64,000 bases of DNA from Psychrobacter sp. UBA6766 (GCF_002453355.1 NZ_DKGQ01000042.1:1-64000), one strand, 5' to 3'; positions 16,890-26,291 are shown, counted from the first letter of the stretch. Made by a program: numbers and translations. Notes: generated by a model not told the origin, from the sequence alone.

Positions 16890-17308
16890 ATCACACCTTA
16901 CTGATTGCATGTTCATTAACGACATGCGGATGGGTTAAATCGCTGTCAATTAGCAGCTGATTTATTAAATAAAAACTCGTCATACATTATAGACGCAAAC
17001 ATCCTGCCGCGCCAATGACTGCGTTTTTTACAGCCAAAAAACTTGCATATAGTGAATTCACTATAAAATAAACACAGTAATACCGATATAAATTGTACAA
17101 ATCAACTGGAGTGTAAAGCGCCCAGTAAATGAAGAAATTTGCATACACTTCTATACTCAGCATGACTAAATTATTTCCCAACTGTAGTGAATACGTCAAC
17201 CATTGACGTTTAGCAAGCCTTAAACAAAAAAAGATGTGTCAAAAGTTTGCGAAGCGCCTAAATTATGCGCATAATAGCCGCATTAGTTATAACCATAAGT
17301 AAGCAAAT
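16890..17308. other. Divergent intergenic region (419 bases)
   Basis: This holds the prmB leader and the promoter for the L,D-transpeptidase gene. A 70-codon minus-strand frame at 16987-17199 has no ribosome site or recognisable content and is treated as chance. Nothing else stands out. Confidence 0.5.
17247..17275 (+). promoter_or_regulatory. Promoter of the L,D-transpeptidase gene
   Basis: TTGCGA (17247-17252) and CATAAT (17270-17275) are 17 bases apart, about 34 bases before the start codon. Confidence 0.65.
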
Positions 17309-18706
17309 ATGATGAAAATGAAGCCTTTAATTACCGCTATAGCTATCTCTATTGTTAGTGCCAGCGCCGTTGCTGCACCTGCCGATAATACGCGCACCTT
17401 GCCAGTCCGCAAAGCTGACTCAATGTCTACTATTGCTCAGCCTAGTCTCGCTAAAAAAGTTAGCCTCAACGTGCAAGAGAACCGCAGTAGCTCAATCGAT
17501 GGTCGCGCTCCTGTTGTAGCCACGCCTGCTCTAAAGTCTAATTCACCTGATCGTATGACTCAGTTGATTGACGAAAAACAAGAAGCCGACGAAAACGAAA
17601 ATGCAGCGCGACAAATGGATACAGAGCAACAGACCGTTAGCGCTGATAATATGAGCGTCGAAGAGCTGGCTCGTAAAGATGTGCAGTCTGATAGCACTGA
17701 CGATATCAGTGATGGTCAAGCTGTCGCCGCTCCTAATGCAGCAGTAGCAAATAACCGCCCAGCCGATACTTCTATTAAGAGTATCGAAGATGTCGATGGT
17801 AAAAAATATACCACGCTAAATCTCTCTAATTATGCCAAGCAAGTCAACGGTGCGACATGGACACCGAATATGAAAGTCAACTCAGCGATGACCATCAAAA
17901 TGCAGGCGCTATTAGATTGGAACCACGCCTCACCTGGTGCTATCGATGGCGGCTGGGGCATGAACAGCAAAAAAGCGCTGATTAACTTCCAAACCATGAA
18001 AGGCTTGCCAGCCACTGGTAAAATGGACCAAAAAACGTGGGACGCTTTGAATAAAAATATCCCGGCAAATAAGCCAGTTTTAGTGACTTATACCATCACT
18101 GAAGATGATGTGAATACCAACTTTGCTACCACTCCTGCGGGCGCAGAAGCCAAGTCGAAAATGAAAGGTTTATATTACCAAGACATCAAAGAGATGTTTG
18201 GCGAACGCTTTCATATGGACGTACGCTACTTAGATAAGTTGAATAAAAACAAAGAGTATAAAGCCGGTGAAACCATCACGGTTCTAAACACGCGTGATCC
18301 ACTCAAACAGCGTATTAACCGTGTCGTTGCTAATAAAGCCGACAAAACCCTATACGCTTATAACGGTGATAAGCTCGTCGCTACCTATCCAACGACTGTC
18401 GGAAGCGATGCCACGCCCTCACCGCAAGGCACATTTAAAATTGTAAATAAAGTAAAAATGCCGTGGTACAAAGCGACCGTGGGTAATGGCTCAGATAAAA
18501 AAGTACACATGCTACCACCAGGACCAAACAGCCCTGTCGGTGTCGTATGGATGGGCTTGTCCAAGCCTTCTTATGGTCTACATGGCTCACCAAAGCCTGA
18601 AGGTATCAGCCGCCAAGCATCAGCTGGCTGTGTCCGTTTGACAAACTGGGATGTGTTAGAGGTTTATGCTAATATCGAAAATGGCGCAACCGTTGAGCTT
18701 AAATAG
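17309..18706 (+). CDS. L,D-transpeptidase with peptidoglycan-binding domain
   Basis: A 465-residue periplasmic enzyme that should form 3-3 crosslinks or attach proteins to peptidoglycan. A signal peptide (1-23, ending SAVAA) is followed by about 150 residues of low-complexity, polar linker. Next come a PG_binding_1 repeat at about 190-250 (AIDGGWGMNSKKALINFQ), a LysM-like segment at 290-330 and the YkuD catalytic domain from about 340. The catalytic signature is HGS at about 425 followed by SAGCVRL, with the nucleophile Cys near 441. It is transcribed alone between its own promoter and terminator. Confidence 0.92.
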   Translation: MMKMKPLITAIAISIVSASAVAAPADNTRTLPVRKADSMSTIAQPSLAKKVSLNVQENRSSSIDGRAPVVATPALKSNSPDRMTQLIDEKQEADENENAARQMDTEQQTVSADNMSVEELARKDVQSDSTDDISDGQAVAAPNAAVANNRPADTSIKSIEDVDGKKYTTLNLSNYAKQVNGATWTPNMKVNSAMTIKMQALLDWNHASPGAIDGGWGMNSKKALINFQTMKGLPATGKMDQKTWDALNKNIPANKPVLVTYTITEDDVNTNFATTPAGAEAKSKMKGLYYQDIKEMFGERFHMDVRYLDKLNKNKEYKAGETITVLNTRDPLKQRINRVVANKADKTLYAYNGDKLVATYPTTVGSDATPSPQGTFKIVNKVKMPWYKATVGNGSDKKVHMLPPGPNSPVGVVWMGLSKPSYGLHGSPKPEGISRQASAGCVRLTNWDVLEVYANIENGATVELK

Positions 18707-18737
18707 GTAATCTTAATAACAGCCCATCACAACAAAT

Positions 18738-18772
18738 AAAAAACAGCTCCTAAAAAGGGGCTGTTTTTTATT
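18738..18772 (+). terminator. Terminator after the L,D-transpeptidase gene
   Basis: AAAACAGCTCC pairs with GGGGCTGTTTT (one wobble) around a 6-base loop and runs into T residues. Confidence 0.88.
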
Positions 18773-18833
18773 TTGTGTAACATCTAGAGCTAAGTATCAT
18801 TTTTTCTTACTGTCAACATTTTACACTTTAAAA

Positions 18834-19046
18834 TCACACTTTATAACCTTCTTCATTACCGGTAATACTCCCGACTTTTTTGGTGAAGAATAATGCGGCA
18901 GGAATAGACAAAATAAAGCCCACTGCTACCGCCATTTGAATATGTGGAATTTGATTAAACCCTGTGATCAAAGCAGCAATCATGAACACACCGATGGTGA
19001 CAGTTGCGGCTATTGAATAGATAACGGAGAATAGGGGCCAGTTCAT
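18834..19046 (-). CDS. Small two-helix membrane protein of unknown function
   Basis: A 70-residue protein with two hydrophobic helices at about 5-28 and 36-55 and a short polar tail ending GNEEGYKV. I do not recognise the family. The ATG has GAGGA eight bases upstream on the minus strand, and codon use is unremarkable, so a real gene is likely. It stands alone, convergent with the L,D-transpeptidase gene. No function is proposed. Confidence 0.65.
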   Translation of the reverse strand: MNWPLFSVIYSIAATVTIGVFMIAALITGFNQIPHIQMAVAVGFILSIPAALFFTKKVGSITGNEEGYKV

Positions 19047-19409
19047 AATTTATTCCTCATTTATTGTGTGGGTATAATACCTTTATACACTAAATCCACA
19101 CAAATAGTAAGCCTTTTCCTATAGACTCTTAGCCCACTTATAATAAGTGATTCACGCTGAAAACCTTATTATAATTGTTGATTTGCATTCTATATTTTTT
19201 CTATAAGAATCTTGTCAAATTACCTGTTTATCACCTACTCATCCCCTCTTATATTTAGTGCCAAAAAACTCATACACCGTTATCCATTTATCATTACAAT
19301 AGTGAGCTTCTGGCTTTTTTTAGCTCTGAAATTCTTTGCCTCGTACATTCGACAACGTTTAACTCTCTAACTTCGTTTTTTAACCTTATTTTTCATAAAG
19401 CTTTCTTCT
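19047..19409. other. Divergent intergenic region (363 bases)
   Basis: AT-rich sequence between the small membrane protein gene and the DUF389 gene. No gene, repeat or clear promoter is visible; both flanking genes must be transcribed from here. Confidence 0.4.
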
Positions 19410-21110
19410 ATGACCTCATCTGACTCCAATACCGCTAACGATTCATTGTCTGTAAATGAACCTCAAAACGATGGTAAATTTAAATCTGACCGTCAAGTTA
19501 ACAGTGAAGCCGATACTACCGGACAAACGAACACTGAAAATAACAGTGATAAAGAACGAGCAGAAGAGTCAGCAGATGGACAAGCGCCTGAGACGACCAT
19601 CAAAATGGAAACGGTGGCGCCTGATGTCGTGGTTGCTTCATTAGAATCCTCTGAAGCAGATTCTCATGCCACAAATGAATCATTGAATGATAGAGCAGAA
19701 TCTGGATTTACCGATACAGCGGAAGCGTTTTTTCAGCAAGAAGACAAGGTTGAAGTCAGCGTAGCAGCAGAAGCAGAAACTGGCTTTAATCAGACATACT
19801 TAAACGACATTCAATCTGATAAGCCAGCAACTGAAGCAAATATACAAGAAAGCTTAGAACAAAACTTAGAGGCAGAAAATACAGACCAAGAAGAAGATAA
19901 AAATAAAAATGAGCAGGAAGGTAATGAAGTTCAAGGTACCAGTCAAACTAACGACAATAATAGTAGCGTAGAAGACGCGAACGAAGAAAAGAAAGACGGC
20001 GAAGAAGAGGTCAAAGAAAAAAAAGAAGCCAAACTTGAATCTTATAAGCAATTTGTTGCCGAGCAGTTTAGTAATAAAAAAGTAGACCATCCAGAAGTAC
20101 GCGTGAGAATTGAAGCCAACGCACTACCAAGTAAGATGTACTTCATCATGAACATCCTCTCGGCTATCATTGCAAGCTATGGACTGGTAACCAACTCGGC
20201 GGCTGTCGTCATTGGCGCGATGTTAGTAGCGATGATGCTTGGCCCTATCACTGGGGTAGCTTTGGCGATTATTGACCACCGTATGCCGCTATTACGCAAA
20301 TCACTTATCACGGTGTTTCTTGGTATCTCTTTGGTGGTATTAGTCGGATTTATGGTCGGTTGGCTTCACAAAGATCAACCGCTAACCGTCGAAATATTGT
20401 CGCGCACGCAGCCGACTTCGATGGATTTAATGATTGCTCTTGCCGGTGGTACGGCTGGTGCTTATGCGATGGTGTCACCGCACTTGTCGGTGGCAGTGGT
20501 AGGCGTTGCAGTAGCCACGGCTTTGGTGCCACCGCTTGCTGCTAGCGGGATTTTATTTGCCAATAATGAAATACAGCTTGGACTTGGCGCGCTGCTACTG
20601 GCATTGACCAATATTATTGCTATTCAATTTACCAACGCTTTAGTGCTGTGGCTGTTAGGATTTCGTCGTTTGGTCGATGACGATTATAAATCCGGCACCT
20701 ATTTGACTTTTTTGCGGCGTAATGCGGTAACGTTATTGTTATTGGGCGGTTTAGGAACATACTTAACCATTAATCTACAAACGAATGCCAAGCAGCAAGT
20801 ATTTGAAAGTAGCGTCAAAGAGACGATTAATAGCTACTTTAGTGATAAAGGCAATGTGCTGACCAATACGCAGTTTGATAAAAACGACAATAATCAAGTT
20901 GTGCGAGCGGTGATTCGCGGCGAGACGACCCCTACTTTTTATGACGTCCGTCACATTGAAGCGATGATTACTAAAGATATGGCGGAAAATTTTCCCGATT
21001 ATTTACCGATTCGGTTGCAGCTACGCTATATGCCTGTACAAGTTATCGAGTCGCATCCATTGATTAAAGATAAGCTCGATGAAACCGATGTGACTATTTT
21101 GACTGAATAA
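19410..21110 (+). CDS. DUF389 (TIGR00341) family membrane protein with acidic N-terminal region
   Basis: A 566-residue membrane protein. Residues 1 to about 215 are a disordered, strongly acidic region rich in Glu, Asp, Asn and Gln, ending in a Glu/Lys-rich run. From about 216 the conserved DUF389 core follows, with about six hydrophobic helices, including the AAVVIGAMLVAMMLGPITG helix and the repeated SPHLSVAVVGVAVATALVPPLAASG helix. A soluble C-terminal domain closes it. The family's role is unknown. The long acidic extension is unusual and makes this protein nearly twice the size of the core. No strong ribosome site precedes the ATG, so the true start could lie downstream. Confidence 0.85.
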   Translation: MTSSDSNTANDSLSVNEPQNDGKFKSDRQVNSEADTTGQTNTENNSDKERAEESADGQAPETTIKMETVAPDVVVASLESSEADSHATNESLNDRAESGFTDTAEAFFQQEDKVEVSVAAEAETGFNQTYLNDIQSDKPATEANIQESLEQNLEAENTDQEEDKNKNEQEGNEVQGTSQTNDNNSSVEDANEEKKDGEEEVKEKKEAKLESYKQFVAEQFSNKKVDHPEVRVRIEANALPSKMYFIMNILSAIIASYGLVTNSAAVVIGAMLVAMMLGPITGVALAIIDHRMPLLRKSLITVFLGISLVVLVGFMVGWLHKDQPLTVEILSRTQPTSMDLMIALAGGTAGAYAMVSPHLSVAVVGVAVATALVPPLAASGILFANNEIQLGLGALLLALTNIIAIQFTNALVLWLLGFRRLVDDDYKSGTYLTFLRRNAVTLLLLGGLGTYLTINLQTNAKQQVFESSVKETINSYFSDKGNVLTNTQFDKNDNNQVVRAVIRGETTPTFYDVRHIEAMITKDMAENFPDYLPIRLQLRYMPVQVIESHPLIKDKLDETDVTILTE

Positions 21111-21301
21111 GTTATTTAATCGATTAGCTGAGTCCTCTCATGAAATACTTTGACTTTGATACGATAATTTTTATACCAACTCCACGGTACTTGTTAAAAA
21201 CTTAGCGCTTTAACAGCAGCCATTACTCAATGCAAACGCTCGCTTAATCACAACAGTTAAGCCGGATTTACCTTGTGTTTGCTTATGAATCTTCAACACG
21301 C

Positions 21302-21319
21302 TTAGCACGTTTGTGCTAA
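21302..21319. promoter_or_regulatory. Inverted repeat overlapping a possible alaS -10 box
   Basis: TTAGCAC and GTGCTAA form a perfect 7-bp inverted repeat with a 4-base spacer, and its right arm merges into TAAAAT, a plausible -10. It lies 65 bases before the alaS start. E. coli AlaRS represses its own gene by binding a palindrome at the transcription start, so an operator for the same control is possible. Confidence 0.4.
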
Positions 21320-21383
21320 AATCGCTTGCAAAATTATTTTACTTATTCTATTTAATGAAACCACTCGTTAGTAAGGAGCCGCT

Positions 21384-24056
21384 GTGAGCCAGCCATTTCG
21401 CTCAGCCGATATTCGTCAAGCTTTTATTGATTTTTTCATAAGCAAGCAGCATACCGCCGTCGCCTCGTCGAGCTTGATTCCCTACAATGATCCAACATTA
21501 CTATTTACCAATGCTGGCATGAATCAGTTTAAAGAGACCTTTTTGGGCATGGAGCCACGTGACTATACGCGTGCGGTAAGCTCACAAAAATGCGTTCGTG
21601 CCGGTGGTAAACATAACGACTTAGATAATGTCGGTTATACGGCACGCCATCATACGTTTTTTGAGATGTTGGGCAACTTCTCTTTTGGTGATTATTTTAA
21701 GCAAGCAGGTATTGCTTACATTTGGGAATTTTTGACCTCGGATGAGTGGTTGGCAATCGATAAAAACCGCTTGTATGTGACCATTTATGAAACCGATGAC
21801 GAAGCCTTTGATATTTGGCATAAAGACATCGGCCTTCCTAGCGAACGCATTATTCGTATTGGTGACAATAAAGGCGCGCCTTACGCTTCTGATAATTTTT
21901 GGACAATGGGTGATACCGGTCCATGCGGTCCTTGTACCGAAGTCTTCTATGACCATGGCGCTGATATTGAAGGTGGTTTGCCGGGTACGCCTGAAGAAGA
22001 TGGTGATCGCTATATCGAGATTTGGAACTGCGTCTTTATGCAGTTTAATCGCCAAAAAGACGGCACCATGCTGCCGCTACCTGCGCCAAGCGTGGATACC
22101 GGCATGGGTCTCGAGCGCATCAGTGCCATCATGCAAGGCGTCCATGGCAACTATGAGATAGATTTGTTTGTGCATTTGATGGATGCTGCCGCTGAGATTT
22201 TAGGTATTCAGAATCAACAGCAATCGTCATTAAAAGTCATCGCTGATCATATCCGTGCCGTAGCCTTTTTGATTGCTGATGGCGTCACGCCAAGTAATGA
22301 AGGTCGTGGTTATGTACTCCGCCGTATCATTCGCCGTGCGGTACGTCATGGTAATAAACTTGGTGCGGACAGTGAGTTCTTTTATAAAATGGTTGCACCT
22401 TTGGTTGCTGAGATGGGCAGCGCCTATCCCGAGCTAAAAGATAAGCAAAACTTCATCGAAAACGCCATTCAAAAAGAAGAATCACAATTTGCCAAAACCT
22501 TAGCGCAAGGGCTACGTCTGCTTGCCAGCGAGCTTGAAGGCTTGCAAGATGGTGACACGCTTTCTGGCGAAGCAGCATTTAAGCTATATGATACTTATGG
22601 TTTCCCGCTTGATTTGACCGCTGATATCACCCGTGAGCGTGGTATTGTGATTGATGAAGTAGAATTTGATGAACACATGCAAGCGCAGCGTGAACGTGCG
22701 CGTGATGCGGGCAAATTTGATGTCGACTATAGTAGCGTCATCCAAGTAGACAACCCAACGACCTTTGTCGGCTACGAGCAACTTGAAGAAGAAGGCGTGA
22801 CCATTCATGCGCTTTATCAAGACGGCAATCAGACAGAAAGCTTAAACGAAGGTACAGAAGGCGTGGTCGTCCTTGACCGTACCCCGTTTTATGCTGAAGG
22901 CGGTGGTCAGGTGGGCGAGCTTGGTGAAATACGTACCGCAACGGGCGTCTTTGAAGTACAAGATACCAAAAAATCTGGCCAAGCCATTATTCATTATGGT
23001 GTGGTCACCATGGGTGAGATTAACGCTCAACAAACGGCTGATGCGCAGGTATTGTCTAGCATTCGTGCGGCGAGCGCCAAAAACCATTCGGCAACCCATC
23101 TATTGCATGCGGCGCTAAGACAAGTACTCGGCGATACAGTCACGCAAAAAGGCTCATTGGTTTCAAGCGACGTGTTACGATTTGACTTCTCGTATGATAA
23201 ACCGGTGAGTAGCTCAGAAATCAGTCGTATCGAACGCCTTGTCAATGAGCAAATCCAAGCCAACACCCCTGCCCGAATCGAGCACATGTCTATCGATGAA
23301 GCGATGAAGCAAGGTGCGATGGCGCTGTTTGGCGAAAAGTACGGTAATGACGTTCGCGTCTTGACCATGGGCACCGACAGTATCGTTGATGGTCAGCGTC
23401 AGCCATTTTCTATTGAGCTGTGCGGCGGACTTCATGTACAGCGTACGGGTGATATTGGTGTGTTAAAAATTACCAGCGAATCTGGTATTGCCGCGGGCAT
23501 CCGCCGTATTGAAGCGGTCACTGGTATGAATGCGATTAAAAACATTCAGCAAAGTGAGCAGCAACTAAGTGAGCTTGCCGCTCAATTGAAAGTAAAGCGT
23601 CCAGAGGTTGCGCAGCGTGTGCGCACCATGGCGGATAAGCAGCGCGATTTAGAAAAACAGCTTGAACGCCTACAACAAAAAATCGCCAGCGCTCAAGCGG
23701 CCAACTTGCTTGACGAAGTACAGACCATCGCTGGTACGCCAGTGCTGATTAGTACCTTAAGCGGTGTTGACGGCAAATCTGTTCGTACGCTGATGGACGA
23801 TGTTAAATCAAAACTGCCGTACAGCGTGATTGTACTGATTGGCGATAAAGACGAGCAGCTAGCCCTAGCGGCAAGCGTCGATAAATCACTGACCGATCGC
23901 GTCAAAGCAGGCGATATTATTCGTCATTTGGCAAGCGAGCTTGGCGGTAAAGGCGGCGGTAAACCTGATTATGCTCAAGGCGGTGCGCCAAAATCTGCCA
24001 ATACCAATACCGTTATCAGTGCACTGAGCGCTTGGGTTGCAGAAAAGCTTGCGTAA
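21384..24056 (+). CDS. alaS: Alanyl-tRNA synthetase
   Basis: An 890-residue enzyme that charges tRNA-Ala and edits mischarged Ser and Gly. The class II catalytic core occupies about 1-460 (motif 1 region TLLFTNAGMNQFK, then RYVxxQKCVRAGGKHNDL-like sequence at about 65-75). The editing domain carries the zinc-type HSATHLLHAAL motif near 570 and the CGGLHV motif near 680. The C-terminal coiled coil and C-Ala domain ends with GGKGGGKPDYAQGG near 865. The start is GTG, preceded by AAGGAG. alaS-lysC-csrA order is conserved in related gammaproteobacteria. Confidence 0.97.
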   Translation: MSQPFRSADIRQAFIDFFISKQHTAVASSSLIPYNDPTLLFTNAGMNQFKETFLGMEPRDYTRAVSSQKCVRAGGKHNDLDNVGYTARHHTFFEMLGNFSFGDYFKQAGIAYIWEFLTSDEWLAIDKNRLYVTIYETDDEAFDIWHKDIGLPSERIIRIGDNKGAPYASDNFWTMGDTGPCGPCTEVFYDHGADIEGGLPGTPEEDGDRYIEIWNCVFMQFNRQKDGTMLPLPAPSVDTGMGLERISAIMQGVHGNYEIDLFVHLMDAAAEILGIQNQQQSSLKVIADHIRAVAFLIADGVTPSNEGRGYVLRRIIRRAVRHGNKLGADSEFFYKMVAPLVAEMGSAYPELKDKQNFIENAIQKEESQFAKTLAQGLRLLASELEGLQDGDTLSGEAAFKLYDTYGFPLDLTADITRERGIVIDEVEFDEHMQAQRERARDAGKFDVDYSSVIQVDNPTTFVGYEQLEEEGVTIHALYQDGNQTESLNEGTEGVVVLDRTPFYAEGGGQVGELGEIRTATGVFEVQDTKKSGQAIIHYGVVTMGEINAQQTADAQVLSSIRAASAKNHSATHLLHAALRQVLGDTVTQKGSLVSSDVLRFDFSYDKPVSSSEISRIERLVNEQIQANTPARIEHMSIDEAMKQGAMALFGEKYGNDVRVLTMGTDSIVDGQRQPFSIELCGGLHVQRTGDIGVLKITSESGIAAGIRRIEAVTGMNAIKNIQQSEQQLSELAAQLKVKRPEVAQRVRTMADKQRDLEKQLERLQQKIASAQAANLLDEVQTIAGTPVLISTLSGVDGKSVRTLMDDVKSKLPYSVIVLIGDKDEQLALAASVDKSLTDRVKAGDIIRHLASELGGKGGGKPDYAQGGAPKSANTNTVISALSAWVAEKLA

Positions 24057-24070
24057 ATAGTAGCAATATA

Positions 24071-24103
24071 GGCGATTGGTTATAACGGTTATAACCAATC
24101 GCC
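24071..24103. repeat. Perfect 33-base palindrome between alaS and lysC
   Basis: Two 16-base arms (left arm GGCGATTGGTTATAAC) flank a single G at 24087 with no mismatch. It lies 15 bases after the alaS stop and has no T run, so it is not a standard intrinsic terminator. It could be a 3'-end-stabilising hairpin or a protein-binding site. Confidence 0.85.
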
Positions 24104-24354
24104 ATATATCTAATGCTTGCTAGCACTTAAAGTTATACCGCTAATATGGTATAAAGTAGCACGCTTAACGACTGTCAGCATATCAAGTGTATGGTTATAA
24201 ACAGTAAAATAGCAGAGCAAATAAAGGGCGCAATTTTTATAATTCGGCTTTATCGTTATTAAAATGAATCTTGCACTGTCACGGCAAACCGCGCCATGAT
24301 GGATTGATGTCGATAAGTAACAGATGGCCATTGGTGAATAATAGGTAGATTTTT

Positions 24355-25641
24355 ATGGCGTTAATAGTACAAAAATACGGCGGCACCTCGATGGGCAGTA
24401 TCGACCGCATCAAAAATGTCGCCAAACGAGTCAAACGTTGGCACGACAACGGTCATCAAGTGATCGTAGTTGTGTCTGCCATGAGCGGTGAAACCAACCG
24501 TTTGATTGATTTAGCACGCCAAATCAGCAGCCAACCTGATCCGCGCGAGTACGACCAGATGGTGTCAACGGGCGAGCAGGTTTCTATCTCTTTACTGGCG
24601 ATGGCGATTAAAGAGCTTGGTATTGGCGCCCGTTCATTCACCGGTCGCCAAGTCGCCATTAAAACCGATAGTGCCCACACTAAAGCGCGTATCGAAAGCA
24701 TTGATGACAAAAACATCCGTGAGCAACTAGATGCAGGCAACATTGTCATCGTGGCAGGTTTCCAAGGTATCGATGAAGAAGGTAACGCCACAACCTTAGG
24801 TCGCGGCGGCTCGGATACCACAGGTGTGGCCATTGCCGCAGCCTTAGGCGCTGATGAATGCCAAATCTATACCGATGTCGATGGTGTTTATACCACTGAC
24901 CCACGCGTGACCTCAAAAGCCAAAAAACTTGAAAAGATTACCTTTGAAGAAATGCTTGAGATGGCAAGCCTTGGCTCTAAGATTTTACAGATTCGCTCAG
25001 TAGAGTTTGCTGGCAAATACGGCGTGCCTCTACGCGTATTATCTAGCTTTGATGAAAACAACGATGGTAGCTTCGACCAAGACTTTCAAGACAATGTCGG
25101 CACCCTAATTACGATAGACGAAGGAGACAATATGGAACAGGCAATCATCTCAGGAATCGCTTTTAATCGCGACGAAGCAAAAATAGTCGTGCGCGGTGTA
25201 CCCGATCATCCTGGTATCGCCTCTGCCATCCTAAGCCCTATCGGTCGTGCCAATATTGAAATCGATATGATCGTGCAAAACTTATCGACCAATGGCACTA
25301 CTGACTTTACTTTTACCGTCAACCGTACGGACATGGATAAAACCATGAAAGTACTAGAAAATGAAGTGAAAGATGAGATTGGTGCCAAAGAGATCTTGGC
25401 CAATAACGAAGTGGTTAAAGTGTCTTTAGTTGGTGTTGGTATGCGCTCGCATGCTGGCGTTGCCAGCCTTATGTTCCAGACTTTGGCCGAAAACAACATC
25501 AATATTCAAATGATATCAACCAGCGAAATCAAAGTGTCTGTACTTATCCAAGAGCAGCATTTAGAAAAAGCGGTCAAATCATTGCACACCGCCTTTGGTC
25601 TTGACCGAGAAGACGGCGATAGCACAATCGCTGGGTTATAA
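24355..25641 (+). CDS. lysC: Aspartate kinase, alpha subunit
   Basis: A 428-residue aspartokinase that phosphorylates aspartate at the entry to lysine, threonine and methionine synthesis. The kinase domain begins VQKYGGTSMG and includes the GRGGSDTTGVAIAAAL segment near 150. Two ACT domains follow from about 265 and should bind feedback inhibitors. The size and single-function layout match the Pseudomonas/Bacillus type rather than the E. coli fusion enzymes. An internal ribosome site and ATG at 25132 would yield a separate beta subunit. No lysine riboswitch was recognised upstream. Confidence 0.96.
   Translation: MALIVQKYGGTSMGSIDRIKNVAKRVKRWHDNGHQVIVVVSAMSGETNRLIDLARQISSQPDPREYDQMVSTGEQVSISLLAMAIKELGIGARSFTGRQVAIKTDSAHTKARIESIDDKNIREQLDAGNIVIVAGFQGIDEEGNATTLGRGGSDTTGVAIAAALGADECQIYTDVDGVYTTDPRVTSKAKKLEKITFEEMLEMASLGSKILQIRSVEFAGKYGVPLRVLSSFDENNDGSFDQDFQDNVGTLITIDEGDNMEQAIISGIAFNRDEAKIVVRGVPDHPGIASAILSPIGRANIEIDMIVQNLSTNGTTDFTFTVNRTDMDKTMKVLENEVKDEIGAKEILANNEVVKVSLVGVGMRSHAGVASLMFQTLAENNINIQMISTSEIKVSVLIQEQHLEKAVKSLHTAFGLDREDGDSTIAGL
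25121..25134 (+). promoter_or_regulatory. Internal ribosome site and start for the aspartokinase beta subunit
   Basis: AAGGAG (25121-25126) precedes an in-frame ATG (25132-25134) by five bases. Translation from there gives 169 residues covering both ACT domains. In-frame beta subunits of this kind are known for Bacillus, Corynebacterium and Pseudomonas aspartokinases, which are alpha2beta2. Confidence 0.75.
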
Positions 25642-25763
25642 TACTTATGGGTTATAGCACTTAAAGGCTTAGTTGCTAATGGTTATACATTAAATCGCGG
25701 TAAGCTATATTTGGTTCAATAACAATTGGCTAAATAGCGATTGGTTTCTAGTAAAACACTCAT

Positions 25764-25796
25764 GAAATAGAGTCTTTTTAGGCTCTATTTTCTTTT
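25764..25796 (+). terminator. Terminator after lysC
   Basis: AAATAGAG pairs with CTCTATTT with a short loop rich in T, followed by TTCTTTTATT. Confidence 0.7.
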
Positions 25797-25844
25797 ATTA
25801 CTATTGCTCAGGTAAGTATATACCTAATAGTTTTGTGAAAATCC

Positions 25845-25878
25845 GTGACAGTATCTGTTATGCCCCCTATAATGGGGC
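25845..25878 (+). promoter_or_regulatory. csrA promoter with overlapping inverted repeat
   Basis: GTGACA (25845-25850) and a perfect TATAAT (25868-25873) are 17 bases apart. GCCCC (25862-25866) and GGGGC (25874-25878) bracket the -10 box, which could be an operator. The implied leader before csrA is about 165 bases. The rest of the lysC-csrA gap (25642-26045) shows only the lysC terminator. Confidence 0.65.
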
Positions 25879-26045
25879 TTTCATTTGGGCTAAATGAATT
25901 TATCTATCATTACCGCTATTAGTACAACGTGATACATTGTTTTTATAGTAACTACTTTGCCTATCTAATACTTCGGTAATGTCCTGTAATTGAGACGCAA
26001 TCTGATGAGTAATAATCTGTTGATGCGACATAAGGAGTGTGACGC

Positions 26046-26291
26046 ATGTTAATTTTGACACGCCGCGTGGGCGAAACGCTAATGATTGGCGATGAGGTCA
26101 GTGTGACTGTCCTAGGCGTTAAAGGCAATCAAGTACGAATCGGCGTCAATGCGCCAAAAGATATTGCGGTGCACCGTGAAGAGATTTATCAGCGTATTCA
26201 GCATGAACGCACGGTACAATCGCAAATGCAGCATCTTGAACAAGGTAGCTTTGCGCCTTCATTTGACGATGAAGACTATTTTAATCGCTAA
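26046..26291 (+). CDS. csrA: Carbon storage regulator CsrA
   Basis: An RNA-binding global regulator that blocks or stabilises mRNAs by binding GGA motifs in leaders. The conserved core MLILTRRVGETLMIGDEV and GVNAPKDIAVHREEI is intact, including the RNA-contacting Arg44 region. The protein has 81 residues, about 15-20 more than usual, the extra being an acidic, Gln-rich C-terminal tail. AAGGAG with nine bases to the ATG contains a GGA, compatible with autoregulation. The gene follows lysC as in Pseudomonas and Acinetobacter. Confidence 0.96.
   Translation: MLILTRRVGETLMIGDEVSVTVLGVKGNQVRIGVNAPKDIAVHREEIYQRIQHERTVQSQMQHLEQGSFAPSFDDEDYFNR

Noticed and set aside
16987..17199. Minus-strand frame of 70 codons upstream of the L,D-transpeptidase gene
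   Set aside because: No ribosome site, Tyr-rich composition typical of AT-rich spacer, and no recognisable domain.
21621..22055. Antisense frame of 144 codons within alaS
   Set aside because: Shadow of a strongly conserved gene on the opposite strand, with no ribosome site.
24104..24354. Lysine riboswitch before lysC
   Set aside because: The leader was read for the usual conserved helices and none could be found; only short AT-rich repeats are present.
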